64,000 nt of DNA from Variovorax sp. PAMC26660. Its GTDB lineage: Bacteria; Pseudomonadota; Gammaproteobacteria; Burkholderiales; Burkholderiaceae_C. Shown in pieces: positions 53,811-62,062 of the stretch. Location: NCBI RefSeq assembly GCF_014302995.1, contig NZ_CP060295.1:6501501-6565500 (forward strand). The letters run 5' to 3'. The notes under the pieces are model-generated. The model did no database searches. It saw only the letters and a program-made list of their open reading frames with translations, and had not been told where the DNA came from. Made by a program: the position numbers and the translations under genes. How positions within the stretch are numbered: the first letter of the stretch is position 1; each line of letters opens with the position of its first letter.

Positions 53811-54769
53811 CACGCGATCCCTGCGCCGGCAGCTTCGAGCACGTTGATCTTTTTCGGGATCAGCTTCAGCTCGAAGAAGGTGTCGGCAATCTTCTGCTGC
53901 TCGGCCAGGATGGCCTTGGTGATCGGGCTCGTGCCGTAACCCACGCGGCCCACCGACAGGTCGGCCACCGGCTTGGGCAGGCCCCAGAGCTTGGCGAGTT
54001 CACCCGCGTATTCGCTCTTGTTGGCAGCGCCCCAGACGTCGATCTTGTTGATCTCCTCGACGGCGATGGCGAGCACGTCGGCGTTCTTTGCCACGTAGTC
54101 GAGCGACGAGAAGTAGTAGGCGCGGTTGCCCACGACGCCGGTGGCGTCGGCCAGCACGTGCGCGTCCAGTGCCTTCTGGGCAGCGGCGAGGAATGGGTCC
54201 CAGATCACCCAGGCGTCGACCGAGCCCTTTTCAAAGGCAGCGCGCGCATCGGCGGGCGGCAGGTAGACCAGGTTCAGGTCGCTGTAGGAAAGGCCATGCT
54301 TCTCGAACAGCTTGACGATGAAGTAATGAACGTTCGAGCCCTTGTTGAGCGCGATCTTCTTGCCCTTCAGGTCTGCCACGGTCTTGATGGCCGAGCCCTT
54401 GGGCACCAGCACCGCCTCGGACTGCGGACGCGTCACCGTGGCCGCCACATAGGCCAGTGGCGCACCGGCAGCCTGCGCAAAGATGGGGGGCGCTTCGCCC
54501 ACATCGCCGAAGTCGATGGAGCCGACGTTGAGGGCTTCGAGCTGCACGGGGCCGGCCGTGAACTCGGTCCATTTGACCGTCACGCCGAGCGGCGCGAGCC
54601 GCTTTTCCAGCGTGCCACGGCCCTTGAGGATGCTGAGCGGCCCCTTCTGGTTGCCGATGCGAAGCTGCCGCGCGGGCGCCTGCGCCAGTGCGGCGAACGA
54701 GGAAGGAAGTGCGATGGCAGCGGCAACGCCTTGAATCAGGCGACGGCGGAGAGCGGAAATCAATGTCAT
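53810..54769 (-). CDS. ssuA: aliphatic sulfonate-binding protein (first SsuA of the operon)
   Basis: Periplasmic sulfonate receptor of 319 residues with a Sec or Tat-like signal ([20 protein letters not shown]). [40 protein letters not shown] and [15 protein letters not shown] identify SsuA. It is the receptor directly upstream of ssuD, and its stop overlaps the ssuD start. It is more divergent from the SsuA at 50796-51776 than a recent tandem copy would be, so the two probably bind different sulfonates. Confidence 0.92.
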   Translation of the reverse strand: MTLISALRRRLIQGVAAAIALPSSFAALAQAPARQLRIGNQKGPLSILKGRGTLEKRLAPLGVTVKWTEFTAGPVQLEALNVGSIDFGDVGEAPPIFAQAAGAPLAYVAATVTRPQSEAVLVPKGSAIKTVADLKGKKIALNKGSNVHYFIVKLFEKHGLSYSDLNLVYLPPADARAAFEKGSVDAWVIWDPFLAAAQKALDAHVLADATGVVGNRAYYFSSLDYVAKNADVLAIAVEEINKIDVWGAANKSEYAGELAKLWGLPKPVADLSVGRVGYGTSPITKAILAEQQKIADTFFELKLIPKKINVLEAAGAGIA

Positions 54770-54806
54770 GGCAATCGGTGTTCGTGTGGGGAAGGCGCCG
54801 CGCGAA

Positions 54807-54944
54807 TCAGGCGGCGGAAATGAAGCTCACGATCAGCGCGATCGCGCTGACGACGATGGCGCTCACGGCGAGGTCGCCCAGCGCGTGCCAGAAGGAACGC
54901 GGCGTGGTGTCGAGCACGGAGTCTTCGGTGGCAACGGGGGTCAT
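54807..54944 (-). CDS. 45-residue single-helix membrane protein in the ssu operon
   Basis: Small open frame: ATG at 54944, TGA at 54809-54807. The product has an acidic N-terminus (MTPVATEDSVLDTTPRSF) and one membrane helix (LAVSAIVVSAIALIVSFISA, about 25-44). A good AAGGA lies eight bases before the ATG, and the gene fits neatly between ssuE and ssuA, 37 bases from the latter. I do not know this protein. Short single-pass proteins encoded with transporters often regulate or stabilise them, but the sequence does not show that here. Confidence 0.65.
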   Translation of the reverse strand: MTPVATEDSVLDTTPRSFWHALGDLAVSAIVVSAIALIVSFISAA

Positions 54945-55066
54945 GCGTGGATTCCTTGGTGTTGCAAAACTTCAGGCAAAGGCTGTCCCCTGCCGCGCGC
55001 AGGCGGCCTGAAAAATCGGGAACAGGGATGGGTCTGAGGGAACGGGTTCGATGGAGAACCCGGCCG

Positions 55067-55651
55067 TCAGACGCTACATCGCACGCGGGAGAACGGCACC
55101 GGCTCGAAGCCGTGGGTTGCCGGCAGCTTCAGGCCTTCGGTGGCGAGCACCTCGACGGCCTCGTTGAGTCGCTCGGCCAGGTCGTTGTGCACCTGGTAGG
55201 CGTTCTCGGGCGTCAGCGCAATCTGCGAATCGCTGGCGTAGACGCCCGGCAGGATGTGGCGCGCCGACAGCGACTGCAGCACAGGCCGCAATGCGTAGTC
55301 GAGCGCAAGCATGTGGTGCGGGCTGCCACCAGTGGCCAGCGGCAGCACCGTCTTGCCCTTGAGCGCGTTCTGCGCGAGCAGGTCCAGGAAGACCTTCAGC
55401 ACGCCGCTGTAGGCCGCCTTGTAGACCGGCGTGGCCACGACGATCACGCGGGCCGCCGCCACCTGGGCGATGGCCCGCTCGATGGCCGGGTGGGTCCACT
55501 CGGCCAGCAGCAGCGCCTGCGCTGGCAGGTCGCGGATCGAGAGCCGCTCGATGCGGGCATTGCGTTTGGCCAGCCGCTCGCCCACGGCCTCGAGCAAGGC
55601 GGTGGAACGGGACGGGGCCGAGGGGCTGCCGGCAATCAGGAGAACGGACAC
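55067..55651 (-). CDS. ssuE: NAD(P)H-dependent FMN reductase SsuE
   Basis: Supplies FMNH2 to SsuD. The 194 residues have the flavodoxin-fold phosphate loop AGSPSAPSRSTALLE (7-21), ATPVYKAAYSGVLKVFLDLL and the SsuE-specific LATGGSPHHMLALDYALRPVL. The start is GTG or ATG near 55651, with AGGAG-like sequence upstream. It leads the ssu genes after a 96-base gap from the sulfate-binding protein gene. It could also serve the DszA-type monooxygenase at 45063-46439. Confidence 0.93.
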   Translation of the reverse strand: MSVLLIAGSPSAPSRSTALLEAVGERLAKRNARIERLSIRDLPAQALLLAEWTHPAIERAIAQVAAARVIVVATPVYKAAYSGVLKVFLDLLAQNALKGKTVLPLATGGSPHHMLALDYALRPVLQSLSARHILPGVYASDSQIALTPENAYQVHNDLAERLNEAVEVLATEGLKLPATHGFEPVPFSRVRCSV

Positions 55652-55747
55652 AGGAGGCTTTCGTTTTTCTTCAGGAATTCAGAGCGAAACAATCCATGAC
55701 GCCCGTCGAACGGGCGCCATGCGCTACCAACTCGGCAGCGGACTGGG

Positions 55748-56788
55748 TTACTTCTGCTTGGTTGTGTAGATCTGGTCGAAGGAGCCGCCGTCTGCGAAGT
55801 GCTCCTTGTCGGCCTTCGCCCAGCCGCCGAAGGCCTGGTCGATGGTCACCAGCGTCAGCTTGGGGAACTGCTTGTCGTACTTGGCCTTCGCCTTGTCCGA
55901 CGTCGGGCGGTAGAAGTTGCGACCGGCAATGTCCTGGCCTTCGTCCGAGTACAGGTACTTCAGGTACTCCTCGGCCACGGCACGCGTGCCCTTCTTGTCG
56001 ACGACCTTGTCGACCACGGCCACGCTGGGCTCGGCCAGGATGGAGATCGAAGGCACGACGATCTCGAACTTCTCGGGGCCGAATTCCTTCAGCGCCAGGA
56101 AGGCTTCGTTTTCCCAGGCCAGCAGCACGTCGCCCACGCCGCGCTGCACGAAGGTGATGGTCGAGCCGCGCGCGCCGGTGTCGAGCACGGGCACGTTCTT
56201 GAACAGGTTGCCGATGTATTCCTTGGCCTTGGCATCGCCGCCGTACTTGCGCTTGGCGAATTCCCATGCGGCCAGGTAGTTCCAGCGAGCGCCGCCGGAG
56301 GTCTTGGGGTTGGGGGTGATCACCTGCACGCCGGGCTTGATGAGGTCGTCCCAGTCCTTCAGGCCCTTGGGGTTGCCCTTTTTCACCAGGAACACGATGG
56401 TCGAGGTGTAGGGGGCGGAGTTGTGCGGCAGGCGCTTTTGCCAGTCGGCCTTGACAAGGCCGCCGTGCGTGACGAGCGCGTCGACGTCGCCGCCGAGCGC
56501 CAGCGTGGCCACGTCGGCGTCGATGCCGTCGATGATCGAGCGGGCCTGCTTGCCCGAGCCGCCGTGCGACTGCTTGACCGTCACGTCCTGGCCGGTCTTG
56601 GCCTTCCAGTACTTGGCGAAGGCCTGGTTGTAGTCCACATACAGCTCGCGCGTCGGGTCGTACGACACGTTCAGCAGCGTCACGGGAGCCGCGCCGCCTT
56701 GGGCAAACGTCGGCAATGCCGACAGGGCCATGGCACCGGCCACGCCGGCACCCAGGGAAAGCTTGATAAAGTCGCGGCGAAGGCTCAT
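55748..56788 (-). CDS. sbp: second periplasmic sulfate-binding protein, Tat-type signal
   Basis: Sulfate receptor of 346 residues, paralogous to the one at 22082-23107. The N-terminus [14 protein letters not shown] is a good twin-arginine signal, unlike the Sec signal of the other. The family patterns [55 protein letters not shown] and [11 protein letters not shown] are intact. There is no sulfate permease near it, so it must deliver to CysTWA encoded at 19-22 kb. It opens the sulfur island, directly before ssuE. Confidence 0.92.
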   Translation of the reverse strand: MSLRRDFIKLSLGAGVAGAMALSALPTFAQGGAAPVTLLNVSYDPTRELYVDYNQAFAKYWKAKTGQDVTVKQSHGGSGKQARSIIDGIDADVATLALGGDVDALVTHGGLVKADWQKRLPHNSAPYTSTIVFLVKKGNPKGLKDWDDLIKPGVQVITPNPKTSGGARWNYLAAWEFAKRKYGGDAKAKEYIGNLFKNVPVLDTGARGSTITFVQRGVGDVLLAWENEAFLALKEFGPEKFEIVVPSISILAEPSVAVVDKVVDKKGTRAVAEEYLKYLYSDEGQDIAGRNFYRPTSDKAKAKYDKQFPKLTLVTIDQAFGGWAKADKEHFADGGSFDQIYTTKQK

Positions 56789-56824
56789 GGTGTCTTGCTC
56801 TAAAAAGGCATATCAATGAAGCTG

Positions 56825-56839
56825 CGTATTCTCAATACG
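56825..56839. promoter_or_regulatory. dyad CGTATT-CTC-AATACG before the sulfate-binding gene
   Basis: Perfect 6-bp palindrome with a 3-base spacer, 36 bases upstream of the start codon in the 148-base divergent space shared with yggX. The upstream side is AT-rich (56840-56890), with TATATG next to the dyad. A plausible operator overlapping the transcription start of the ssu region. Confidence 0.45.
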
Positions 56840-56936
56840 ACATATAGAAACTGGAACGACCAAGTTTTCAGTTCTAAATAGCAAAATCAACTAAGCAACC
56901 GCTTTCCCCCACTTTTCCCGTTCAAAGGCAATCGCA

Positions 56937-57212
56937 ATGGCACGCATGGTTCAGTGCATCAAACTCGGCAAAGAGGCCGAAGGGCTCGACTTCCCGCCCT
57001 ACCCAGGTGATCTGGGCAAGCGCCTGTGGGAAAACGTCAGCAAGGAAGCCTGGGCCGCCTGGCTCAAGCAACAAACAATGCTGGTCAATGAAAACCGGCT
57101 GAATCTGGCCGATCTGCGCGCCCGCCAGTACCTGGCGCGGCAGATGGAAAAGCACTTCTTCGGCGAAGGCGCCGACGTGGCGCAAGGCTACGTCCCTCCC
57201 CCGGCCCCCTGA
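56937..57212 (+). CDS. yggX: Fe(2+)-trafficking protein YggX
   Basis: Small cytosolic protein (91 residues) linked to iron supply and protection of Fe-S clusters against oxidative damage. [21 protein letters not shown] is the family signature with conserved Cys7; the C-terminal half contains [24 protein letters not shown]. Full length. It is divergent from the second sulfate-binding protein and 16 bases before mnmC. Confidence 0.95.
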   Translation: MARMVQCIKLGKEAEGLDFPPYPGDLGKRLWENVSKEAWAAWLKQQTMLVNENRLNLADLRARQYLARQMEKHFFGEGADVAQGYVPPPAP

Positions 57213-57228
57213 GCGCAGCCGCCCCGTC

Positions 57229-59070
57229 GTGACCGCCGAGCCCGTGGCCTGGCGCGCTGACGGCGTCCCCCGCAGCGAACGCTTCGACGACATCTATCAC
57301 ACCGAAACCGGGGCACTGGCGCAGGCTCGCCATGTGTTCCTGGGCGGCTGCGGCCTGCCCGCGGCCTGGGCCGGGCGCCCGCAATGGCGGATTCTCGAAA
57401 CCGGCTTCGGCCTGGGCCTCAATTTCCTGACAACCTGGCAGGCCTGGCGTGCAGACGCCGACCGGCCACGGATGCTGCACTTCGTCTCGGTCGAGGCGCA
57501 TCCGGTCGCGCCTGAAGACCTGCTGCGTGCCGCCGAGGCCTACGCCGAACTGCGGCCACTGGCCGAGGAACTGGTCGCGCAGTGGCACGGGCTGCTGCCG
57601 GGCTTTCACCGGCTGGCCTTCGACGCGGGCCGCGTGCTGCTCACTCTGTGCATCGGCGATGTGCAGGCGTTGCTGCGCGCGCAACGCTTCGAGGCGGACA
57701 GCATCTTCCTGGATGGCTTCAGCCCGCAACAGAACCCGGCCATGTGGTCGCCCGACACGCTGAAGGCGGTATCGCGCTTTGCCCGCCGGGGCACTGGCCT
57801 GGCCACCTGGACCTTCGCGCATGCGGTGCGCGAGGCGCTGTCGCAGAACGGCTTCCAGCTCGAAAGCCGCGAGGGCTTGCCACCCAAGCGCGACTGCCTG
57901 AGCGGCGTGTTCGCGCCTGCCTGGACGGTGCGGCGACGCGGCCCGGCGCCCGAACACGTCGAGACGCCGGGGCGCTGCGCCGTGATCGGCGCCGGGCTTG
58001 CAGGCGCGGCCGTCGCGGCCAGCCTCGCGCGGCGCGGGTGGCAGGTCACCGTGCTCGATGCGGCCGACCAACCGGCCTCGGGCGCTTCCGGGCTGCCGGT
58101 GGGCATGCTGGCGCCGCATGTCTCACCGGACGATGCACTGCTGTCGCGGCTGACACGTGCAGGCATCCGTGCGACATGGCAAGAGCTGGAGCGCTTGCTG
58201 GAAGAAGGCCGTGACTGGCGTGCCAGCGGCGTGCTGGAGCGCCGCCCCGATGGCGATGCGCGCGTGCCCACAGGCTGGAGCGACAGCGGCCCCAATGAAT
58301 CGTGGCCTGCGAGCGCAACGCAACTGGCGGCCGTCGATCTGCCAGCCGATCCGCCAGCGCTCTGGCACACGCGCGCCGCATGGGTCAAACCCCATCGCTT
58401 GATCCACGCATGGCTGCGTGAGCCGGACATCGCGTTCCGCGGCAACACCTCCGTGGCCCGCCTGACGCGCGGCACCGATGGCTGGCAACTGTTCGACGCC
58501 TCCGACCGCCTGCTGGCGGAAGCAGACCGCGTCGTCATCGCCGCGGGCTTCGAGTCGGGCCGTTTCGCGCCTTCGCTCCCGTTGCAACCTGTGCGCGGCC
58601 AGGTCGCATGGGGGCGCATGCCCCTCAACGCCGGGCTGCCAGCCACACCGATCAACGGCGACGGCCACCTGATCGCTCACGTCCCCGATACCGAAGGCAC
58701 CCCGCTCTGGCTGGCTGGCGCCACCTTCGACCGCGACAGCACGGACCTTACACCGAACGCCGAAGACGCCGCATCAAACCGCGAACGCCTCGCCCGTCTC
58801 CACCCCGCCGCAGCCGTGTCACTGGCGTCGGCGTTCGAGCGGGGCGAAGTCAACGCCTGGGTCGGCGTGCGCTGCGCCTCAGGCGACCGCCGGCCGCTGG
58901 TCGGCCCACTGGGTGAAGACGCAGGCGGTCTCTGGGCCTGCACCGCCCTGGGCTCGCGCGGCCTGAGCTTTGCGGCCCTCTGCGCCGAGCTGCTGGTGGC
59001 GCAATGGCATGGCGAACCACTGCCTTTGCCCGCGACGCTCGCCAAGGCGCTCGGTACGCAGCGGCTCTGA
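57229..59070 (+). CDS. mnmC: bifunctional tRNA 5-methylaminomethyl-2-thiouridine enzyme MnmC
   Basis: Finishes the mnm5s2U modification at tRNA wobble U34. The 613 residues contain an N-terminal SAM-dependent methyltransferase (ETGFGLGLNFL near 60 and IFLDGFSPQQNPAMWS) and a C-terminal FAD oxidoreductase domain starting near residue 245 (CAVIGAGLAGAAVAASLARR). The start is GTG 57229. The modification needs sulfur from the IscS-Tus relay, so proximity to sulfur genes may be incidental. Same strand as yggX. Confidence 0.94.
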   Translation: MTAEPVAWRADGVPRSERFDDIYHTETGALAQARHVFLGGCGLPAAWAGRPQWRILETGFGLGLNFLTTWQAWRADADRPRMLHFVSVEAHPVAPEDLLRAAEAYAELRPLAEELVAQWHGLLPGFHRLAFDAGRVLLTLCIGDVQALLRAQRFEADSIFLDGFSPQQNPAMWSPDTLKAVSRFARRGTGLATWTFAHAVREALSQNGFQLESREGLPPKRDCLSGVFAPAWTVRRRGPAPEHVETPGRCAVIGAGLAGAAVAASLARRGWQVTVLDAADQPASGASGLPVGMLAPHVSPDDALLSRLTRAGIRATWQELERLLEEGRDWRASGVLERRPDGDARVPTGWSDSGPNESWPASATQLAAVDLPADPPALWHTRAAWVKPHRLIHAWLREPDIAFRGNTSVARLTRGTDGWQLFDASDRLLAEADRVVIAAGFESGRFAPSLPLQPVRGQVAWGRMPLNAGLPATPINGDGHLIAHVPDTEGTPLWLAGATFDRDSTDLTPNAEDAASNRERLARLHPAAAVSLASAFERGEVNAWVGVRCASGDRRPLVGPLGEDAGGLWACTALGSRGLSFAALCAELLVAQWHGEPLPLPATLAKALGTQRL

Positions 59071-59079
59071 GCGGCCCCT

Positions 59080-59163
59080 TCAGGCCGAGCCCACAGCCCG
59101 GTAGGCCATCAGCAGTGCCATGCACACCACCAGCACCTGGACGCAGCCGAGCGATTCGATCAT
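59080..59163 (-). CDS. possible 27-residue hydrophobic peptide
   Basis: ATG 59163 to TGA 59080, product MIESLGCVQVLVVCMALLMA plus seven residues: one membrane helix. It follows the ABM-domain gene stop by eight bases without a convincing Shine-Dalgarno, so translation would need coupling. Downstream it converges with mnmC. Length alone does not exclude chance; a weak candidate. Confidence 0.25.
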   Translation of the reverse strand: MIESLGCVQVLVVCMALLMAYRAVGSA

Positions 59164-59170
59164 TCGCCGC

Positions 59171-59506
59171 CTAGGCCTCGGCGTGGCCCGAGGGCGCCAG
59201 CATGTGATCGATGCGGCTGTCCCCGTAGGTACGCACCACCTGGGAGATCACCACCTTGTACCCATCGAGCCAGTTCGCCTGCGCGGCCTTGGCCTGCTGG
59301 TGCACCGGGTGCCGGATCAGCGCCTGCAGGCTGTCCAGCGAATCCCAGTAGTAGACGTTCGACACCAGCCCGTTGCCGGTGTTCTCCCACGTCTCTTCGC
59401 CCAGGTAGCCGGGCAGCGACTTCGCGGCCGTGGCGATGGTCTGGTCGAGGCGATGGAACTCGTCGTCGAACTGCTTCTTGGCGAAGATGAAAGTGGCGGA
59501 GTACAT
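59171..59506 (-). CDS. ABM-superfamily protein (antibiotic biosynthesis monooxygenase fold)
   Basis: A 111-residue dimeric alpha-beta-barrel-type protein. The pattern FHRLDQTIATAAKSLPGYLG and NVYYWDSLDSLQALIRHPVHQQAK matches the ABM/EthD-like group, members of which degrade heme or oxidise small aromatics without cofactors. Start ATG 59506 gives MYSATFIFAKKQFDDEF; a longer in-frame reading to 59626 is not family-like. It stands alone, divergent from the transglutaminase gene, with no clue to its substrate. Confidence 0.75.
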   Translation of the reverse strand: MYSATFIFAKKQFDDEFHRLDQTIATAAKSLPGYLGEETWENTGNGLVSNVYYWDSLDSLQALIRHPVHQQAKAAQANWLDGYKVVISQVVRTYGDSRIDHMLAPSGHAEA

Positions 59507-59618
59507 GGCAGCCGGAATCTCCTTGAAAAAGGCATGAAAGATCGAGCGGGCGCCGATTCTGCGGCATTGAGCCGCCACAAGCCACCACTTGTCTTGCGAA
59601 CGCGTGAGAATGCACCGC

Positions 59619-60518
59619 ATGGCCATTCAGTACGACATCACGCACACCACCGTCTACCGCTACAAGAAGCCGGTCACCTTCGGCCTGCACCGCGTGATGT
59701 TCCGTCCGCGCGACAGCCACGACCTGCGCGTGCTGGCAACCGACCTGCAGGTGAGTCCGCAGGCCTTCACGCGGCTCATTCAAGACCCGCACTCGAACTC
59801 CGTTGCGCTGGTGCAGCCGATGGGCGAAGCGACCGAGCTGCGCATCGTGTGCTCTTTCACCATCGAGCATGTGCCCGCGCAGCAGGACCAGTTGGCGCTT
59901 GACCCGGCCGCCGAATTTTTGCCCTTTGCCTACTCGGTGCAGGAGCGCCTGGACCTCGAGCACTACCTGCGCCCGCACCACGACGACGATGCGCAGGGCA
60001 CGCTGATCCGCTGGGCCCACCAGTTCCTGCACACCGACAAGCCCAACAGCACGCGCGAGGTGCTCGCGCGCATGAACGCGCACATCGGCCAGAGCCTCGA
60101 ATACATGGCGCGCGACGAAGAAGGCACGCAGACGCCGCTTGCCACGCTGGCCCTGGGCAGCGGCAGTTGCCGCGACTACGCGCTGCTGATGATGGAAGCC
60201 GCGCGCCGCCTCGGCATCGCAACGCGTTTCGTCTCCGGTTACCTCTACGACGCCGCACTCGACCGCGCGAACCAGACAGCCGGTGAATCCATGACCGGCG
60301 CCGGCACCACGCACGCGTGGCTGCAGGCCTACCTGCCGGGCATCGGCTGGCTGGCGTTCGACCCCACCAACAACCTGATGGGCAGCGGCCAGTTGATCCG
60401 CGTCGGCGTCACGCGCGACCCGGCGCAGGCAGCGCCGATCTCGGGCAGTTGGTATGGCGACGCCGAGGCCTATGAAGGCCTCGAAGCCACGGTGGTCGTC
60501 ACGCGTCGCAAGGGCTGA
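59619..60518 (+). CDS. transglutaminase-like cysteine protease domain protein
   Basis: A 299-residue protein with an N-terminal beta-sandwich (YDITHTTVYRYKKPVTFG) and a transglutaminase-like core. The catalytic triad is Cys184 in GSGSCRDYA, His232 in GTTHAWLQAY and Asp248 in LAFDPTNN, all present. There is no signal peptide, so it is probably cytosolic and may act on peptides or amidated substrates. Related genes often pair with alpha-E and circularly permuted ATP-grasp proteins, but those are not here. Start ATG 59619. Confidence 0.86.
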   Translation: MAIQYDITHTTVYRYKKPVTFGLHRVMFRPRDSHDLRVLATDLQVSPQAFTRLIQDPHSNSVALVQPMGEATELRIVCSFTIEHVPAQQDQLALDPAAEFLPFAYSVQERLDLEHYLRPHHDDDAQGTLIRWAHQFLHTDKPNSTREVLARMNAHIGQSLEYMARDEEGTQTPLATLALGSGSCRDYALLMMEAARRLGIATRFVSGYLYDAALDRANQTAGESMTGAGTTHAWLQAYLPGIGWLAFDPTNNLMGSGQLIRVGVTRDPAQAAPISGSWYGDAEAYEGLEATVVVTRRKG

Positions 60519-60528
60519 CCCAGCCGGC

Positions 60529-61473
60529 TCAACGCACGGACGGCACAGCAGCCCGCGCCGCCGCGAGCTTCGCTTCGAGTTCCGCAACGAGCGCCCTCGC
60601 CTCGTCGCCTTCGGGAATATTGCGGCCGCTGTCGCGCCACGCCACAGCGCTCTTGAAGCCTTCCGCCTCCGCCTGCCGCCGGAACCACATGCCTTCCGGG
60701 TTGTGGCGCGTGATGCCGTCGAACACGGTGGCGAACATCTGGCTCTGCTCCAGCCCCATCGAATGCCACACCTGGTTGACGACCAGCTTGTGCATCATCA
60801 GGTGCGAACGCGGCACGCCCGCAATACGTTGCGCCAGCTTCAGCGTGGCGTCGTCGAGCTGTTCGGCCGGCACCGAGAAATTGGCAAGGCCCCATTCGGC
60901 CGCCTGCGTGCCGGGGATGGTATCGCCGGTGAACATGAGCTGCTTGGCGCGCATGGCGCCCAGGCGGTAGGTCCACATCGCGGTGGTCGGGCAGCCCCAC
61001 ACGCGTGTGGGCATGTAGCCGATGCGCGCGTCGTCGGCCATGGTCAGCAGGTCGCAGCACAGCGCGATGTCGCTGCCACCGGCCACCGCATAGCCATGCA
61101 CCTTGGCGATGGTGGGCTTGTTGCAGCGCCACAGGGCCATGAAGTCTTCGGTGTTGCGCTTCATGGCGGCGTAGTCGAGCATCGGGTCCCACGGGGTCTT
61201 CTCTTGCCGGCACGGGTGGTCGCCCTTCCCGTCGCGGCCGTGGCCTTCGGCGTAGTCGCCAAGGTCGTAGCCGGCGCAGAACGCACGGCCCGCGCCTTCG
61301 ACCACGATCACATGCACCTCGTCATCAGCCTCCGCCCATTCGACCGCGCGGCGAATCTCGGAAGGCGTGGTCTCGCCGATGGCGTTGAGCTTCTCGGGCC
61401 GGTTGAGCACGAGGCGCGCGATGCGCGGATGTTGCGGGTCCTTGTCGATCAGGACGGTGTCGAAAACGGGCAT
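60529..61473 (-). CDS. enoyl-CoA hydratase/isomerase-family protein
   Basis: Crotonase-fold enzyme, 314 residues, acting on a CoA thioester. The oxyanion-hole segments are [18 protein letters not shown] (about 60-77) and [19 protein letters not shown] (about 120-138). An insert of about 25 residues ([18 protein letters not shown]) between them is longer than in common hydratases. Acyl-CoA dehydrogenases or ligases are not adjacent, so the pathway is unknown. Start ATG 61473 gives [18 protein letters not shown]; an extension upstream to 61545 lacks family features. Confidence 0.83.
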   Translation of the reverse strand: MPVFDTVLIDKDPQHPRIARLVLNRPEKLNAIGETTPSEIRRAVEWAEADDEVHVIVVEGAGRAFCAGYDLGDYAEGHGRDGKGDHPCRQEKTPWDPMLDYAAMKRNTEDFMALWRCNKPTIAKVHGYAVAGGSDIALCCDLLTMADDARIGYMPTRVWGCPTTAMWTYRLGAMRAKQLMFTGDTIPGTQAAEWGLANFSVPAEQLDDATLKLAQRIAGVPRSHLMMHKLVVNQVWHSMGLEQSQMFATVFDGITRHNPEGMWFRRQAEAEGFKSAVAWRDSGRNIPEGDEARALVAELEAKLAAARAAVPSVR

Positions 61474-61553
61474 GTCTCTTGTCTCCTGTGGTTGGGTCGC
61501 GTTGCTCTTGTAGCATCGACCGTCGCCCGCAGGCAAACCAACCACAGCAGCCC

Positions 61554-62051
61554 ATGATCGCGAAATTCAGGATCTCCGAAGACGACTACGCCGCCGCGAT
61601 CAAGGTTTCCGCAAGGCCGAGCCGGATGCGCCGGGCGCTGTTGATCGTCATGGTGGTGGTGCTCGTGTTGAGCGCGCTGATCGGTGCAGCGATCGGCAGC
61701 AGGCGTTTGTGGCCCTTCACGCTGGCCAGCTTGTTCTGTGGTGCCGTCGTGCTCCTGCTCACGTTTTTCCTGGCGCCGATGCTGGCCCGCCGGCACTACC
61801 GCAAGTACAAGGGAATGCAGGAAGAGTTCGGGGCCGAGTTGCTCGACAACGGCTTGCGCATCATGTCACCGCATGCCGACGGCACGGTCGTCTGGGCGAA
61901 CGTACTCAAGTGGCGACAAAGCGACCGCTTCGTGCTGATCTACCTGATGCCTCGGCTCTTCCACGTCTTGCCCAAATCAGTGGCCGAGCAGGGCTTTGAC
62001 TTGCAGGGGCTCATCGAACGCCTGAACCGACACGTCGGCCCCGAGTCCTGA
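61554..62051 (+). CDS. YcxB-like membrane protein
   Basis: Two closely spaced membrane helices ([20 protein letters not shown] and [20 protein letters not shown]) are followed by a soluble C-terminal domain with the pattern [36 protein letters not shown] and LFHVLPK, which resembles the YcxB-like C-terminal domain. The 165 residues have no catalytic motif. Start ATG 61554 directly begins [12 protein letters not shown]. The function of the family is unknown; the gene stands between the crotonase and the sensor kinase. Confidence 0.7.
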   Translation: MIAKFRISEDDYAAAIKVSARPSRMRRALLIVMVVVLVLSALIGAAIGSRRLWPFTLASLFCGAVVLLLTFFLAPMLARRHYRKYKGMQEEFGAELLDNGLRIMSPHADGTVVWANVLKWRQSDRFVLIYLMPRLFHVLPKSVAEQGFDLQGLIERLNRHVGPES

Positions 62052-62062
62052 ACCGAAGCGCC

